From assembly GCF_958450345.1 (NCBI RefSeq), contig NC_088780.1, forward strand, positions 128,230,226-128,294,225: a stretch of DNA of 64,000 nt, given 5' to 3'. The stretch's first letter is position 1. Each line of letters opens with the position of its first letter. This document shows, one piece after another, positions 12,467-23,629 of this stretch. The translations under genes were made by a program, and so were the position numbers. This DNA is from Calliphora vicina (lineage: Eukaryota; Arthropoda; Insecta; Diptera; Calliphoridae). Below the pieces are notes generated by a model. It did not search any database and was not told the DNA's origin. It saw only the letters and a list, made by a program, of their open reading frames with translations.

Positions 12467-13092
12467 ATATATTTTTAAAAAATATTTATGTATTAAAAAT
12501 ATACGGAAGTTAAGCTTCTAATTGAGTCTCATTTGTTATTTTAATATTTAGAGAATATGCAAGCAATTGATTTCTTTCCGAGATATATGAAATAAATCAT
12601 AAAAACCTTAAAAAGGACTTTTAAAGATCAAAATGTCCGGATCTATAAATACTGACGTCAGGACCAAATTTATGAGAATTGGTCTCCTCTAATTCATTTT
12701 ATTTGGAGACATTGACACCTTATTTTTCCTCCATGCAAATGGGGCCACCCTTATATACATACTTGTATTCGTTACGGGATATACATTTTTATATACAAAT
12801 ATGAATATGTATACACACAGATACATATTTGAATGTATAAGTGCCAAAGCTTCGCCAAAATTTTTGTTTTATATTAAAGGGTTTTACATGGGAATATCGC
12901 GACAAATAAGGTTGAGTTTGCCTTATCAATCAGACAATGGCTTATTTTGCTGTTATAAATTTGGATCTGTTAAAAATTTCCTGAAATTGAAAAGAAATTT
13001 TCTTCGTTATTAGGTTGAAAAATATTAAAGGTCTTATTCATAACTAGGAAAGAATTGGTAATGTATATGGGGGTGAATTTTCATGAAATTTT

Positions 13093-14445
13093 TTCAAAAC
13101 ATTCGCCATTGTTAGCTATGACCTTTTCCGTTTCTTGCATGGATTGAGAGCCAAAAGAACTGCTCATCTTTTGAAGCCAAGAACAAAACAAGCCCATATC
13201 GGATACGCTGTTCCAAAGTTAAGCTTATCCCAGAGAGACAGCGCACAGAGGGATTTTGGTGTCAAAAAGTAAATTTTTCAAACACTCAATTTCAAAAATC
13301 AAATGATGCAGTTTTGTAGAGAAATGTTTAAATATGAAATGTACACTTATAGTTTTAAGACAAATTTTATATTATTTTTAAAAAATTGAAGTAAAGTCCA
13401 TGCAAGGGTGTTAACCAAAAATTTACTTATATTTTCACGCAATTCTGTGGTTTATATATTTATAATTTTCGTAATAATACCATTTACCTTTAACATATTT
13501 GAAAAATATAACATTTCTCTATAAATAAAAAAAAAATTGTGGGGATATCATAAACCGTTATGAAGATATGCCCAAATATTAAAGCCTCTAAAAATTATTT
13601 TATTTTTGATTTTCCATGGGAAAAAAAAATGTAGCCCCACTTTCCCCCAAGCTGTTTTTTTTAATAAAATCGAAGTTGGGAGTGTCTTGTTTCGATTAAC
13701 AAAAATATAGTTTTCGGAAGTTTTCGTAACAGGATGAAAACTTAAAATTTTTTGTCGAATAATAAACGAAATATCATAAAAATTCTTATCTATGTATGGG
13801 TTTCGTGGGCGGTGGGCGTGACCGATTTTATTGAAACTCAGCGTACGGTTTTCTTTTGTTTCAGAAAATATATGTACCAAATTGCTAGACTTTTACTTGG
13901 ATAGGAAAAATTTTATGCGAAAAAAACGATTTGGATTGTATGGGCACTGGGCGTTGGCCGTGGTCGATTTTGATAAAATTTTACTTTTTTCTTAATAATT
14001 CTCGGTGCCAAATTTCAATGCTCTACGACAACTCCTTATAATTTTTACACAAAAATGTATTGCATTTGGATTGCATGAGCGGTATGCGGTGGGCTTGGCC
14101 GATTTTATTGAAACTCTGTATATGGTCTTCTTTTGTTTCTACCAAATTTCTAGACTTTTACTTGGATAGGAAATATTTTATGCTTTTTGCTATTTTATGC
14201 TATTTTATGATGTCGATTCAGTTGGTTGTCCGGGCTTCACTTATGATCTCTTAAGCTTCGGGTTATAGTAATGGATCCATTTTTCATGCATGTACTGCGT
14301 TTGACAACAGTCTTCATGGAGTAATGCCTCCAATGCTTTTTCTTCAATCGATTGGAGCATTCGGTGTGCTTCAGATTTTTTTCAGATTAAAGAAGTAAAG
14401 CAAAACTTTTCGCATATGATGCTATGTTGGAACAAAATTCGACAT
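13093..14445 (-). pseudogene. mariner transposase pseudogene split by an insertion
   Basis: On the minus strand from 14445: MSNFVPT, a stop, HHMRKVLLYFFNLKK, then in another frame ALEALLHEDCCQTQ running directly into MHEKWIHYYNPKLKRS and VKPGQPTEST. The deletion therefore joins the N-terminal domain to the WIHY segment. The C-terminal end is found ~1 kb further on (about 13190-13093): LASKDEQFFWLSIH and MQETEKVIANNGECFE. The segment between (about 13235-14205) is foreign DNA. Stops and deletions make it non-functional. The order of both ends on one strand supports a single split copy. Confidence 0.75.
13235..14205. mobile_element. Unidentified insertion splitting the mariner copy
   Basis: Left boundary near GCGCACAGAGGGATTTTGGT, reminiscent of the CACAGAGG end at 18.04 kb. 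Two segments about 275 bp apart share GGTGGGCGTGACCGATTTTA / GGTGGGCTTGGCCGATTTTA, TTGAAACTC and TTTACTTGGATAGGAAA, so part of it is a degenerate tandem duplication. The right border is placed only by the resumption of mariner homology. The 110-residue minus-strand frame at 13548-13880 lies across this repeat and matches nothing recognisable. Confidence 0.4.
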
Positions 14446-14959
14446 TTTCGAAGCAAACAAATCGATGTTGTTTACACTATAATGTTCAATAACAAAGTGA
14501 GAATGAATCAATGGTACATATCACCCTTCATCACCCTTCAAAAATCGGTACGCACTGTAGTAATCATAACAACGCCCCCTGTTATCAAAATGGAAAAAGA
14601 TTTACATATGTTGTTAACAAAAAATCTACAGTTATTCTACAATTAAGTGCAAGTCATTATGTTTAGTTTTAAAAAGTGTAGACACAATGGAAAAAGAAGC
14701 TAGAGAAGAAATTGTGCAAAAATCAGATTTTCGGTAGATATCAGATAAAAATGTTTACTTCTCGGCAGTTCAAGGTTTGTGGCCTTTAAATATGAATACG
14801 TAAAATTGAACAAAAATATTAATTCGGCAAGCAATCCGCAGCTGCGGTTTGAAGAGTCAAGCTTTTCTGACATGTTTTTAAAGAATTTTCAGAATTATAT
14901 ATAAAAAGAGAGCTTGGAAAAGCTATTGCTGTCATTTATAAGACATCACACATTTGATA

Positions 14960-15293
14960 CAAAGTTTTTTTGCCAAGTTGTCATTACTCAATGACAAGTT
15001 GTCATTACCCAAATACAACTATGAAGTGGTATAATGAGAATAATATTGATGTTATACCAAAACACATCAACTAAACAAATTGTCCAAATCTTCGTTCAGT
15101 CGAGATATATTGGACAATTTTTAAACGTAAATTGAAAAGGAGTGCAGGTGTAGTTAGTAATCAGATTTTGATGAGAACAAAGTGGAATAAATATGCTTGA
15201 ATAACGGTAGAAGTGAAAAGAAAAGTTGTGCAGCTATTAATGGGAGGCATAAGACGAAAAAACAGAAAATTTATTCGCAATAAAGACACATAA
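14960..15293 (+). pseudogene. ITmD37E-like transposase pseudogene, C-terminal part
   Basis: From 15021: MKWYNENNIDVIPKHIN, a stop, TNCPNLRSVEIYWTIFKRKL, KRSAGVVSNQ and, near the end, VVQLLMGGIRRKNRKFIRNK. Just upstream LPSCHY stands where family members have DLASCHY, so the second catalytic Asp is lost while the Glu of VEIYW remains. The copy at 53.5 kb shows the same order (PPNCP, then the C-terminal end). Two internal stops make it dead. The upstream 14650-14960 may hold more decayed N-terminal sequence. Confidence 0.75.
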
Positions 15294-15569
15294 ACCTTCA
15301 GTTATATCTGTTTTAAAGCTTAATAAATTACCTTTAATTCCATGTATAAAATGTGAACATATGTTGTTTCATTTAAAATTTATGCTCGCTTTAATCCGTA
15401 CCGATTTTAAGTGGCCACTTATTTAATACAAAAGAAAATGGGATTTTATTTAATTTTTAGAAATTGTGAAGTTATTTCATTGTGAACTAAGTCCCTAATT
15501 CTGGAAATGAAATAAATCCCCAAAAATTAATTAAATTAATAATTAATTTTTAAAAAATGCTCGGATTTT

Positions 15570-15920
15570 GCCCTGAATTGGACCATACTTCTTCGAAAAT
15601 GAGGCTGGTCAAACAGTGTATGTTATTGGTGCTTGATATCGCGACATGATAACAGAGTTCTTTCTGGCTAAATATGATTATAATGATGTGTACGACATGT
15701 GGTTTCAACAAGGCCGTAACACATGTCATACAGCCCGTAAATAGAATATATCCTGGCCGATTTCTTATTTTGGGGTTATTTAGTTAAAGATCCATGCCAG
15801 CATGCCCAAAATCACCAGTACAACATTACAGGAAAGGAAATTAAACGCTCCTTCAACGAAATTCAGACACATTTCTCTAAAATGATCATAGCAAAATTTC
15901 GACAACAATCAAAAATACAA
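15570..15920 (+). pseudogene. rosa-like (DD41D) mariner transposase fragment
   Basis: GPYFFENEAGQTVYVIGA, a stop, YRDMITEFFLAKYDYNDVYD and MWFQQGRNTCHTARK match the intact-frame copy at 46.7 kb (FFFEDVAGQTVTVNGERYKA, MWFQQDGATAHTAR). The catalytic Asp of QQDG is Gly here. Further on, FWGYLVKD resembles the FLWGYLK segment after the third Asp. Stops and frameshifts show long decay. Confidence 0.7.
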
Positions 15921-16259
15921 TAACAATTTACGACTCGAGAAATAAGATTAAGCATTGCGTAGTATTTCGAGGTCTGAATTAGTTACTGGGTTTACGAAAC
16001 AATGTCTACGAATATACGGATATATATTATGACTAAGGAGTATGCTTTTCAAATATTTTCAATCTCTATTGGCATTAAATCTTGTGGGTATCGATCCATA
16101 AATATCTATACAAAAATTCGTATAAAGAATAAAGCAGAGACACATAAATTTATTATTTTCATATTTGCATAAAATCACATACTGAAAGAATATATATCTG
16201 TGAACTTTTGACAAAACAACTCAAGTGGAATTTTCAAATTTTTCAGGAGAGCACAAAAA

Positions 16260-16372
16260 CTGTTGAATTTATCGATCAGTATTTTATTATTTGTCCTTGA
16301 AGAACTTTACTATTTGTCTCAAAGAATTATACAAAGGATAAATAATAAAATAATTATCGATAAATTCAACAG
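16260..16372. repeat. 113-bp hairpin
   Basis: CTGTTGAATTTATCGAT and TATTTTATTATTTGTCCTT on the left are matched by AAGGATAAATAATAAAATA and ATCGATAAATTCAACAG on the right, around a ~36-nt loop. It is a small foldback MITE or palindrome; the open frame 16263-16490 merely runs across it. No other feature was seen between 15920 and 17200. Confidence 0.75.
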
Positions 16373-17199
16373 ATTTTGCGAATTAAGTTATTTTGCCAAA
16401 AACAAATCAACAACAACTCCAAATAAGTCGATTTGTTTTTTTATGATATCTCAGAAACTAATATTCGTAAGAAGAAGCAGTTTAGTGTAAACGGAGCGTT
16501 TTGAAAAGTTAGTTTTATTATAAAAAAGAACTAAGATATTTTCTTATCTCGACTTAAGATGTTTTGTCCAAACTCCACAGATATTATACATTTTGGCCTT
16601 TTTCAAATTTCAAGCTTTTGAAAAGTTTTTGCAAAAAACTAACTTTTATATTCTTCAATATTGAGTAAGATTACGTTGTATGGTTACTTATCATACAACC
16701 AACGCATATCAATTATGGTAATTGTGGTAATCCCATAAATGCCGATTGAAAAACACACAATTAAGAGAATTACGAAAATCCGTTTTAAAATGCGATTTGA
16801 ACTAAATACGTTTGAGTAGACGCATTAAATAACAAATATGTTTAATTGATGAAATTTGTTATTTTTTTTTTGTTGGTGTTAACATAAATTCATACATTTG
16901 TCGTTGTTAAAATGGCATTAAACTAATTGCAAAATATTTAAAACTATTTGTACAATAAGCAAACATTCGATATAGATAAACACTATACATGTGTATGCAT
17001 ATTTTTATGAGCACATACATTATTTCAAATATTTTATTTGTATACGAGAAAAATAAATGAAATTTAGTACACATTTATTATCATTATTCCATCAACACAT
17101 ACTAATGTATTTATATAAATATGGATTCTAACTCAATCAGTACCATATTTGCTGAATTTCATGTTTCTAATATAGAAAGTTCAAAAATTCCATTAGAGG

Positions 17200-17735
17200 A
17201 ATAATACCCCACATTAAGTAAATTAAGTAAATGAGCCAAAACATTTTTCTTTTAAAATATCAGTAATTTATATTCGTGAGTGATTTTCGAAATGGGCCTT
17301 ATATGGGAGCTATGGCCAATTATGGACCGATCACCATGAAATTAATTTATGTCTATATGAAAGTTATTTATGTTGATTTTGTTTGTGTACCAAAATTTTT
17401 AGGAGATTTATGCACGTTTTCGGAAGCGGGTCTTATGTAGGAGCTAAGACTAATTATGGACCGATAACAATAAGATTTGGTGACATGAATTCCGTATATA
17501 TAAAACTTATTTGGACCAAAATTTGTAAAGATACGTTTATATATTAATCATTTATGACCGATAAAGTCCAATTTCGAGAGGAAATTTGTATGGTGGCTAG
17601 GTGAAATAATGGACCGATTTCAGCCAGTTTCAATAGGCTCCGTCCTTGGGCCGAAAAAATTATATGTATCAAACTCTTCAAAATTGCGACCAACCGACCA
17701 GACGGATGGACATCGTTTAAGATTATATAGGGTAT
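17200..17735 (-). mobile_element. DINE-1-like element, truncated
   Basis: Carries the subfamily blocks in reverse order: GGAGCTATGGCCAATTATGG, GAAGCGGGTCTTATGTAGG, GGTGACATGAATTCCGTATA, CATTTATGACCGATAAAGTC, AGACGGATGGACATCG and a GGGTATAAG remnant. The 3' hairpin is lost, and the 5' hairpin is reduced. Confidence 0.7.
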
Positions 17736-18035
17736 AAGGCGGACCATTCGCCATAGGGGCACATCTGCCAACTCCAAATAACTTGAAAACAGAGCAATCG
17801 ATTTTGATACATTATACATTTTTGTTTTCGTTTATCGATCATGTACCATCCCTCAATGTTTGACAGTTTCATTTTAAATATTATCAGCGACAGATGTCAA
17901 TTATTGTTTTTCTAAAATTCCCGAAAATATTTTGGTGTAAGAATTTTTTGTTGTAACTTTTTTTAATTTTTGTTATTCAAAAAAATATATTAGGTTGTTA
18001 GGACATCAATAATAGTGCACAAAAAGGGACAATAA

Positions 18036-19209
18036 CACAGAGGAAAAAATTGACATTTTGGTTTGGTGCAGCGAAAATTGTAATTGATAACACATATATG
18101 GGACATTACATTATCAAAACTATATTTAGTTTTTTTTGGGCAGCTCTTGTTTTTAAAATATCGCGGTTTTAATTTTTTTGGATAATTTGTATTTTTTCTC
18201 TTATTGGTTTTAATATTTCATAAATGGAAATTTTGGTATTCTACACAAAATTATCTTTTCTTTGACGTCAATTTTGTTTATCTAAGTTCTAGGATATATT
18301 GGCGATATCGCAAGGATGTTGAAAATTAACTTTTTTCAGTTAAATCCTTACAAGTTTGACATATGGTAAAAGGGTTAAAAATTTGTTCATGGTATACATT
18401 AAAAACATATGTATCAATAAAGTAATTTATATAAAAAAATTAAAAATTCGCTGAATATATACTAAACTATTTGACAAATAACTCGAAGTTTTACAATATT
18501 TCTCATATGTTCTTCGTATAAAAAAAATAATGAAAATTTTCGTAACCTGAATTTTTAACACCTACATGATTATATTTAAACTAAAGATTTATTTTTGTAG
18601 ATTAGCGTGATCATAAAATATTTCCGAATTTTTATAAATTATAAGAAAAAACTATTTAATCTTCAATATTTTTGTTATATATTTCAGAAATATAAACTCG
18701 CTTTCATTTCCTTCTTTTTTTAGAAATATAATTTCTCTTATTATATTAATTCATTGTGGCTAGTAAGATGAGATGCTGTGTTAAAGATCCTAATATGTTT
18801 TGTTAAATTTGTCGCGAGTATACGCTAAAATCAATTACATACACTGTTCTCCAATTGTATTTTGCTTACTGGTATTCAAATTCGCAACTTCTGGATATAT
18901 TCTTGTAGCAATAAATCGGTATGTGTGCAAAAATGCCAAAACATCCACCAGAATTATTATACTCAAAAGAAACATATGTTTATGCTGACCAGTTTCATGC
19001 CAAAAAAATTTCATATTCTAAGCTGCATTACCCAAAATTTTGAAGAAAAACACCAAAAAATAGAGTATTCAATAGAAATATAAAAACCGCGATATTTCGA
19101 ATGCGCGAGCTGACTGAAAAAAAACAGGTATGACATAGAAATGAGGTTTCATCAACTTGTACAAAATGCAGTTCAAATCTCGGGCACCAAAATGTCTGTT
19201 CCGCTGTGT
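18036..19209. mobile_element. Possible TIR element with CACAGMGGAA ends
   Basis: The left end CACAGAGGAAAAAATTGACA with TTTTGGT faces, in reverse, CACAGCGGAACAGACATTTT with GGTGCC. A second inverted block near the ends contains AATATCGCGGTTTT. Similar but not identical to the CACAGTGG family. The overlapping frames at 18800-19083 share no similarity with known proteins that I can recognise. Confidence 0.4.
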
Positions 19210-19239
19210 AATTGTTTTGATAGCTTAATTGGAAGTGTG

Positions 19240-19505
19240 AAAAAATATTATATTAATGTACAGAACATCATTATTGAAAGGACCTTTTTGATTTTCTCGA
19301 TAAAACGGTCAAATTGACCCATAAAATCATCCACAAAAATTATCCTCATAAAATTCCATAATATAACACTGCCAATAAGAATTCTCTCAGACATTAACTT
19401 ACAACTTTTTTTTCATTTAGTTTAATCAATCAAAAAAATTAAAACTTTGACCCACTGTAAATTCTGTTCCACAAATGCTGTTGGACAGTGTTATTATAAA
19501 ACTTA
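19240..19505 (-). repeat. Dispersed repeat shared with 25.42-25.64 kb (opposite strand)
   Basis: Reverse-complement blocks in common: TTGTAAGTTAAT, CTGAGAGAATTCTTATTG, GGATAATTTTTGTGGA, GGTCAATTTGACC, TCGAGAAAATC. Spacing is conserved. Family unknown. Confidence 0.65.
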
Positions 19506-19605
19506 AAACCATATTATGATGGTTGTGACCATTTTATGATACAAAATTTAAAAAAATTGTTATCATATTATTATTGAGACAATCATGTTAACTATAATAT
19601 AGAGA

Positions 19606-19648
19606 AAAAAAATTCAAATATTTGTCCCTAAATAGTTGGCCGCCACTG
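19606..19648 (-). mobile_element. End of a second Tc1-like element, abutting the next one
   Basis: Reversed, it reads CAGTGGCGGCCAACTATTTA then GGGACAAATATTTGAATTTT. The same end occurs at 31268-31310 (AGTGGCGGCCAGCTATTCAA). It stops at the TA that precedes the Tc1-like element to its right, so two elements seem to share or adjoin one TA site. The element body to the left could not be delimited. Confidence 0.5.
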
Positions 19649-19650
19649 TA

Positions 19651-20481
19651 TACAATGACGGACAATACAATATAATCACTACATATGAATTCGATTAAAG
19701 CGGTAAAACTACAAAATTTGATTTCAAAATTTAAAATTTGTTCATTATATATTAATGCTCATAACGTAAGCACTAAATAGAAAAAAACAAAATAAAAAAA
19801 TAACACATTCTTATGTTAAAAACGATGTCAAATCTAAAAGACTAAATAAAATATGCATATCAATTATTTCTAATAACAGCATCAAATCTTTTGGGGATTG
19901 AATTTAACAAACTTTTGCATGTAGATCGGGAAATTGCATACCATATTTCCTGAATTTTCTGCCAAAGTTCTTCCTTGTTTTTCAATTTTTCAAGTCCGAG
20001 TTTGTCTTTTACTATTTTCCATAGGATTTAAGTCTGGTTATTGAGACGGCCATTCCATAACATGAATTTTGTTATATAAAAACCATTTTTTGGCAAGACC
20101 TGACGTGTGCTTTGGGTCATTATCTTTCTGGAAGAGCCATTTTAAGGGCATGTGGCTTTATAACATTCTCCAAAATATTTACATACAAGTGCTTATCCAT
20201 ATTTTCTTTAATCCAATAAATTGGACCAACGCAATACCAAGAAAAGCATCCCCATATAATAATATTCCCCCAACCATGTTTAAACGTTTTTGGTTTTTGC
20301 CATTTTTTGGATGTCTAACCCATGTCTTATCATCACTACCAATTAAATTAATGATCGTTTCGTCCGTCCACAACACATTTTGCCACTTTTTTATATTTTC
20401 TGGCCCACACCAATCCTTATGATTGCTCCTGGTTTTAAAAGAAATATTGGTAGTGATTCTATTGTAATGTCCGTCACTGTA
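19651..20481 (-). mobile_element. Tc1-like element with both ends, internally deleted
   Basis: Reversed right end: TACAGTGACGGACATTACAA followed by TAGAATCACTACC. Left end: TACAATGACGGACAATACAA followed by TATAATCACTAC. TA lies outside each end. At 831 bp it is half the usual ~1.6 kb of a Tc1 element and lacks the N-terminal DNA-binding part. The non-coding stretch up to 21.0 kb shows nothing further. Confidence 0.8.
19870..20380 (-). pseudogene. Tc1-like (DD34E) transposase pseudogene, catalytic half
   Basis: Minus-strand reading: LWTDETIINLIGSDDKTWVR (first Asp), GGILLYGDAFLGIALVQFIG, then after a frameshift KDNDPKHTSGLAKKWFLYNK (second Asp), MEWPSQ, a stop, PDLNPMEN (Glu), and IVKDKLGLEKLKNKEELWQK with LLNSIPKRFDAVI at the C-terminus. 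All three catalytic positions are retained, 34 residues separating the last two, but at least two frameshifts and a stop disrupt it. The plus-strand frame at 20069-20422 is its shadow. Confidence 0.85.
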
Positions 20482-21013
20482 TATACAGATATATAAATAA
20501 ACACTATACGTTTAAAAAAACATGCTGCATTAATAAGGTTGAATATTTATAAAAATAAGCAAATAGAGTTTATTGAATTTGGTAGAGCTCAAGCCAATTA
20601 GCAGATTGATTTTTCTACTTGTAATTTCTGCAGAAATGCTCTACTACTCTTTTTCCTATTTACATTTTTTGTGTTTGAGTGAAACAACTCACCAATCTAA
20701 TTTAATACAGTTGACAGTTTTCTGCTGTATTTTTTTCTAAATATTTGTTGCAATTGATTTGTATTTGTTATTCGTTTCGTTGCCAGATTCTACTTGTGGT
20801 ATTATTTAGAGTGCTTTGATAAATTACTTAGAAATTTCAGAAATATACGAATTAAAGGGAAATAGAGTTTTACAAGATTTTTCAGGGTTTTGTTAAATAT
20901 TTTAGAATTGATAGAATTTAAAAGATTTTGAGTAGGCCACATATATTTTCATTGTGATTTCTGGGTTTGAATGGATTTGTAAATCTATTTTTTATGGAAT
21001 TTTCAAACTCTTT

Positions 21014-21129
21014 CCCCCATATGCACAAACAGTTTATAAATTTATCAAAGGTTTATGAATCAAATTTTGTATGGCAATTTTGTTTGATAAACCTATGATA
21101 AATTTATAAACTGTTTATGCATATGGGGG
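21014..21129. repeat. 116-bp hairpin with CCCCCATATGCA ends
   Basis: CCCCCATATGCACAAACAGT, TTATAAATTTATCA and GGTTTATGAATCAAA on the left face their complements on the right; the loop is about 20 nt (TTTGTATGGCAATTTTG). A similar CCCCCATATTCATAAA hairpin lies at 35467-35551. Confidence 0.75.
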
Positions 21130-21989
21130 TTTGTTTATTAATTGAACCTTTAATTTATTATGAATGCTTACGTTATGTTCCTATGGATTTTTGTTTAATT
21201 GGATTTTATATGTGAAATTTAATCTCAATGCTGGTATGATTTCTAGTTACAACATACATATGTATCTGAAAACATAAGTATGACGATGAATAACAGAGAT
21301 TAAGTAACAAAAATTTCACATTTTTATTAATAATTTACTTTGAAATAAAAAAAATTATATTTATGATTATAAAATACTACTCAAAGACATGCATTATCTA
21401 TGGATCTGATATACGCAAAATATTTGAACTTACATAGTTTTAAATGCATATACAAAATATATAGCAAAACATTACCTCAAAATATCTAATTAAAGATATA
21501 TAAACAAATCCATAAGTTACACAATTTCAATAAACCACATTTATCGATACAAAACACACAAATAATATTGTAACAAACATTAAAATACAATATATATTAG
21601 GGTGTCCTCTTACATATGTAGATAATAAATTCAATGGTGTCAATATTTTGTGATCCAGCTCATCAAAGGATATTGAAATTTTGCTATCATGTGATAGGCC
21701 TTCGAAGGTGCATTCAATTTTAGTCCACATTTTTTTTAATTTTAGTCCAAAAATATTCAACGTTTATATAATTGTTTCAAATAATTTCTTTAAATTAATA
21801 CATTATAAATCCAATATAATTTAATACAAATTGTTGTTTCCATTTTTCAAAAATTCATTTTGTACGCAGATTACACAAGACATCAAAATCGAAAAAACTT
21901 TAAAACCTACACAATTTTGATGTACTGTGGTTCCAGTAGTTAAAATGTGGTCTATTATCAAGATTGCTTTAATATATATCCACACAATT

Positions 21990-23610
21990 TGGACATGAAA
22001 TGCATATGGGCATTTCCACCGAAAGGTCCACCGAGACCAGAAGATTAAAATTGTTTGAAAACACTTTGTTTTATCCCATTTTCATAGGGAAACAATCACA
22101 TTTAAATAATGTAAAGAAATTTTCCATTTATTCATAACCCATTTCGATATATTCGAATGCAAAGTCGACCAAGGGCAACTTTTCTGATTTGAATATTTAT
22201 AATGCACATTTTGTTTTGATACAAGTTCTTAAAGAGAGGCATTATGCATTGATTTTTGATATCTAAAATCTTCCTGAGGATACAAAGAGTCAAAATAGAA
22301 TGCATAAGAAACTATGCGATTGTAAATAACTGTAAGTTTTTGCTTTGCATTATCACATATTTCGATGTCCCGTGCGACATTGAAAAACAACATTTGGTAT
22401 CAGTGCGTCGAAAGTACTTGCAGAAATTTTATCAAATATTGAGTCCAAACAGAGATTTTTAATACAATTAAAATAAAATAAACTTTACTGACAAATAAGA
22501 ACATTTATGATTTTGGTACTCATATAAAGTTGGTCCCGTGCGACATCGTAAGTGTGAAATTTAAAAATTTTAAAAATTTTTTTTCTTACATAAATGAAAT
22601 AAATAATGTAAATATGCACAACATCACATAAACATGGTAAAATTATATCTTCTGCCGTCTGACCAGATTGAAAAGCATTCTTTGTTATATAATTTAGACA
22701 AAAAATGGAGAGAAGTGAAAAGCATTCCAGGTATAGCCCAGTTGGACTACTTTTGTTGCAATGGGCAAGAAGGAAAAGCGGATAGAACTGCGTATTCTGG
22801 AAAAAATATCCGTTTGATATTCCTGAAACTACTTTCATTTAAATTTATTTTTTTTATTGTATTTACTTACTGATATACAATATTTTTCCCCATGTCTATA
22901 CTTGATACATTTTTTGAATGATAAACGTCAAAATGGTTGTCAACATAAAAAATTATAGTTTTTTAGTGTTATTGCTTCGTTAGGACAAAATTGTTAGTGT
23001 TTTTGTTCAGACAACTTTGTTTTGAAAACAAACGTCATTTATTGTTGTGACAAATATTTGTCAAGTATATACAAGTTTTTAGTTTGTTGATATTATACAT
23101 TGAATACTATTAATTTAAAAATATTTATACTAATCTTGTTTACGCATTATTTCGTAAAAAATCAACAGAAACTACATTAATATCATGAAAAAATGTCCCA
23201 TGCGACATGTCCCGTGCGACTGTGATTAAAATTAATTAAAAAAAAATTATAAAAAATTTTTGCGTAAAATCAAAACCAATTTTAACAGACATCAATGCAC
23301 AATATTCTAAAATTAGTCACATTGAAATATTGCCTCTGGTTTCGCTGAAAATTGGCGTTTGAATGGTTGGCCGCCAAATTGACTTCTGTATTTGTCCCGT
23401 GCGAATGCCTGGGGTTTTTTCAATTATTTTGAAAATAAAAACTTGCTCAAACTCAAACTTAGCACCAATTATAGGGCTAATTAAGAACTTTTGTCGAACT
23501 AAAAATTTTGTCAAACTAAAAATTGTATTTATTTTGACTTATTTTTCACTTTAAATGTGTACGAATGTCCCGTGCGACATAATGGAATTGCCCATATAGT
23601 ACTCGGTCTA
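21990..23610. other. Unidentified region with repeated TGTCCCGTGCGACAT motif
   Basis: The GTCCCGTGCGACAT motif or a close variant occurs at about 22368, 22533, 23194 (GTCCCATGCGACAT), 23208, 23394 and 23568, all on the plus strand. Flanks contain ACATGAAATGCATATGGGCA (21992) and, inverted, TGCCCATATAG...ATGCATTTCATGTC (23588-23626), suggesting the two ends of one element. Within it lies a 79-codon frame (22634-22873, beginning MVKLYLLPSDQIEKHSLLYN) that I do not recognise. The motif is far more GC-rich than its surroundings. Confidence 0.45.
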
Positions 23611-23629
23611 TATGCATTTCATGTCGAAA

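Larger units (their letters stand above)
10688..12751. mobile_element. TA-flanked TIR element holding two nested repeats
   Basis: Ends are AGGGTGGTCCC and, reversed, AGGGTGGCCCC, each flanked by TA. The element's own DNA is about 75 bp on the left and 285 bp on the right. Between them lie a DINE-like copy and the TIR repeat at 11577. The ends resemble those of the ITmD37E-bearing element at 53.5 kb (GGGTGGTTC / GGGTGGCCC), suggesting a related MITE. An alternative is two unrelated chance ends. Confidence 0.45.

Noticed and set aside
13548..13880. 110-residue minus-strand ORF
   Set aside because: Lies in a degenerate tandem repeat within an insertion; no homologous frame in the second repeat unit and no recognisable motif.
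20069..20422. 117-residue plus-strand ORF
   Set aside because: Antisense shadow of the Tc1-like transposase, whose catalytic motifs read on the minus strand.
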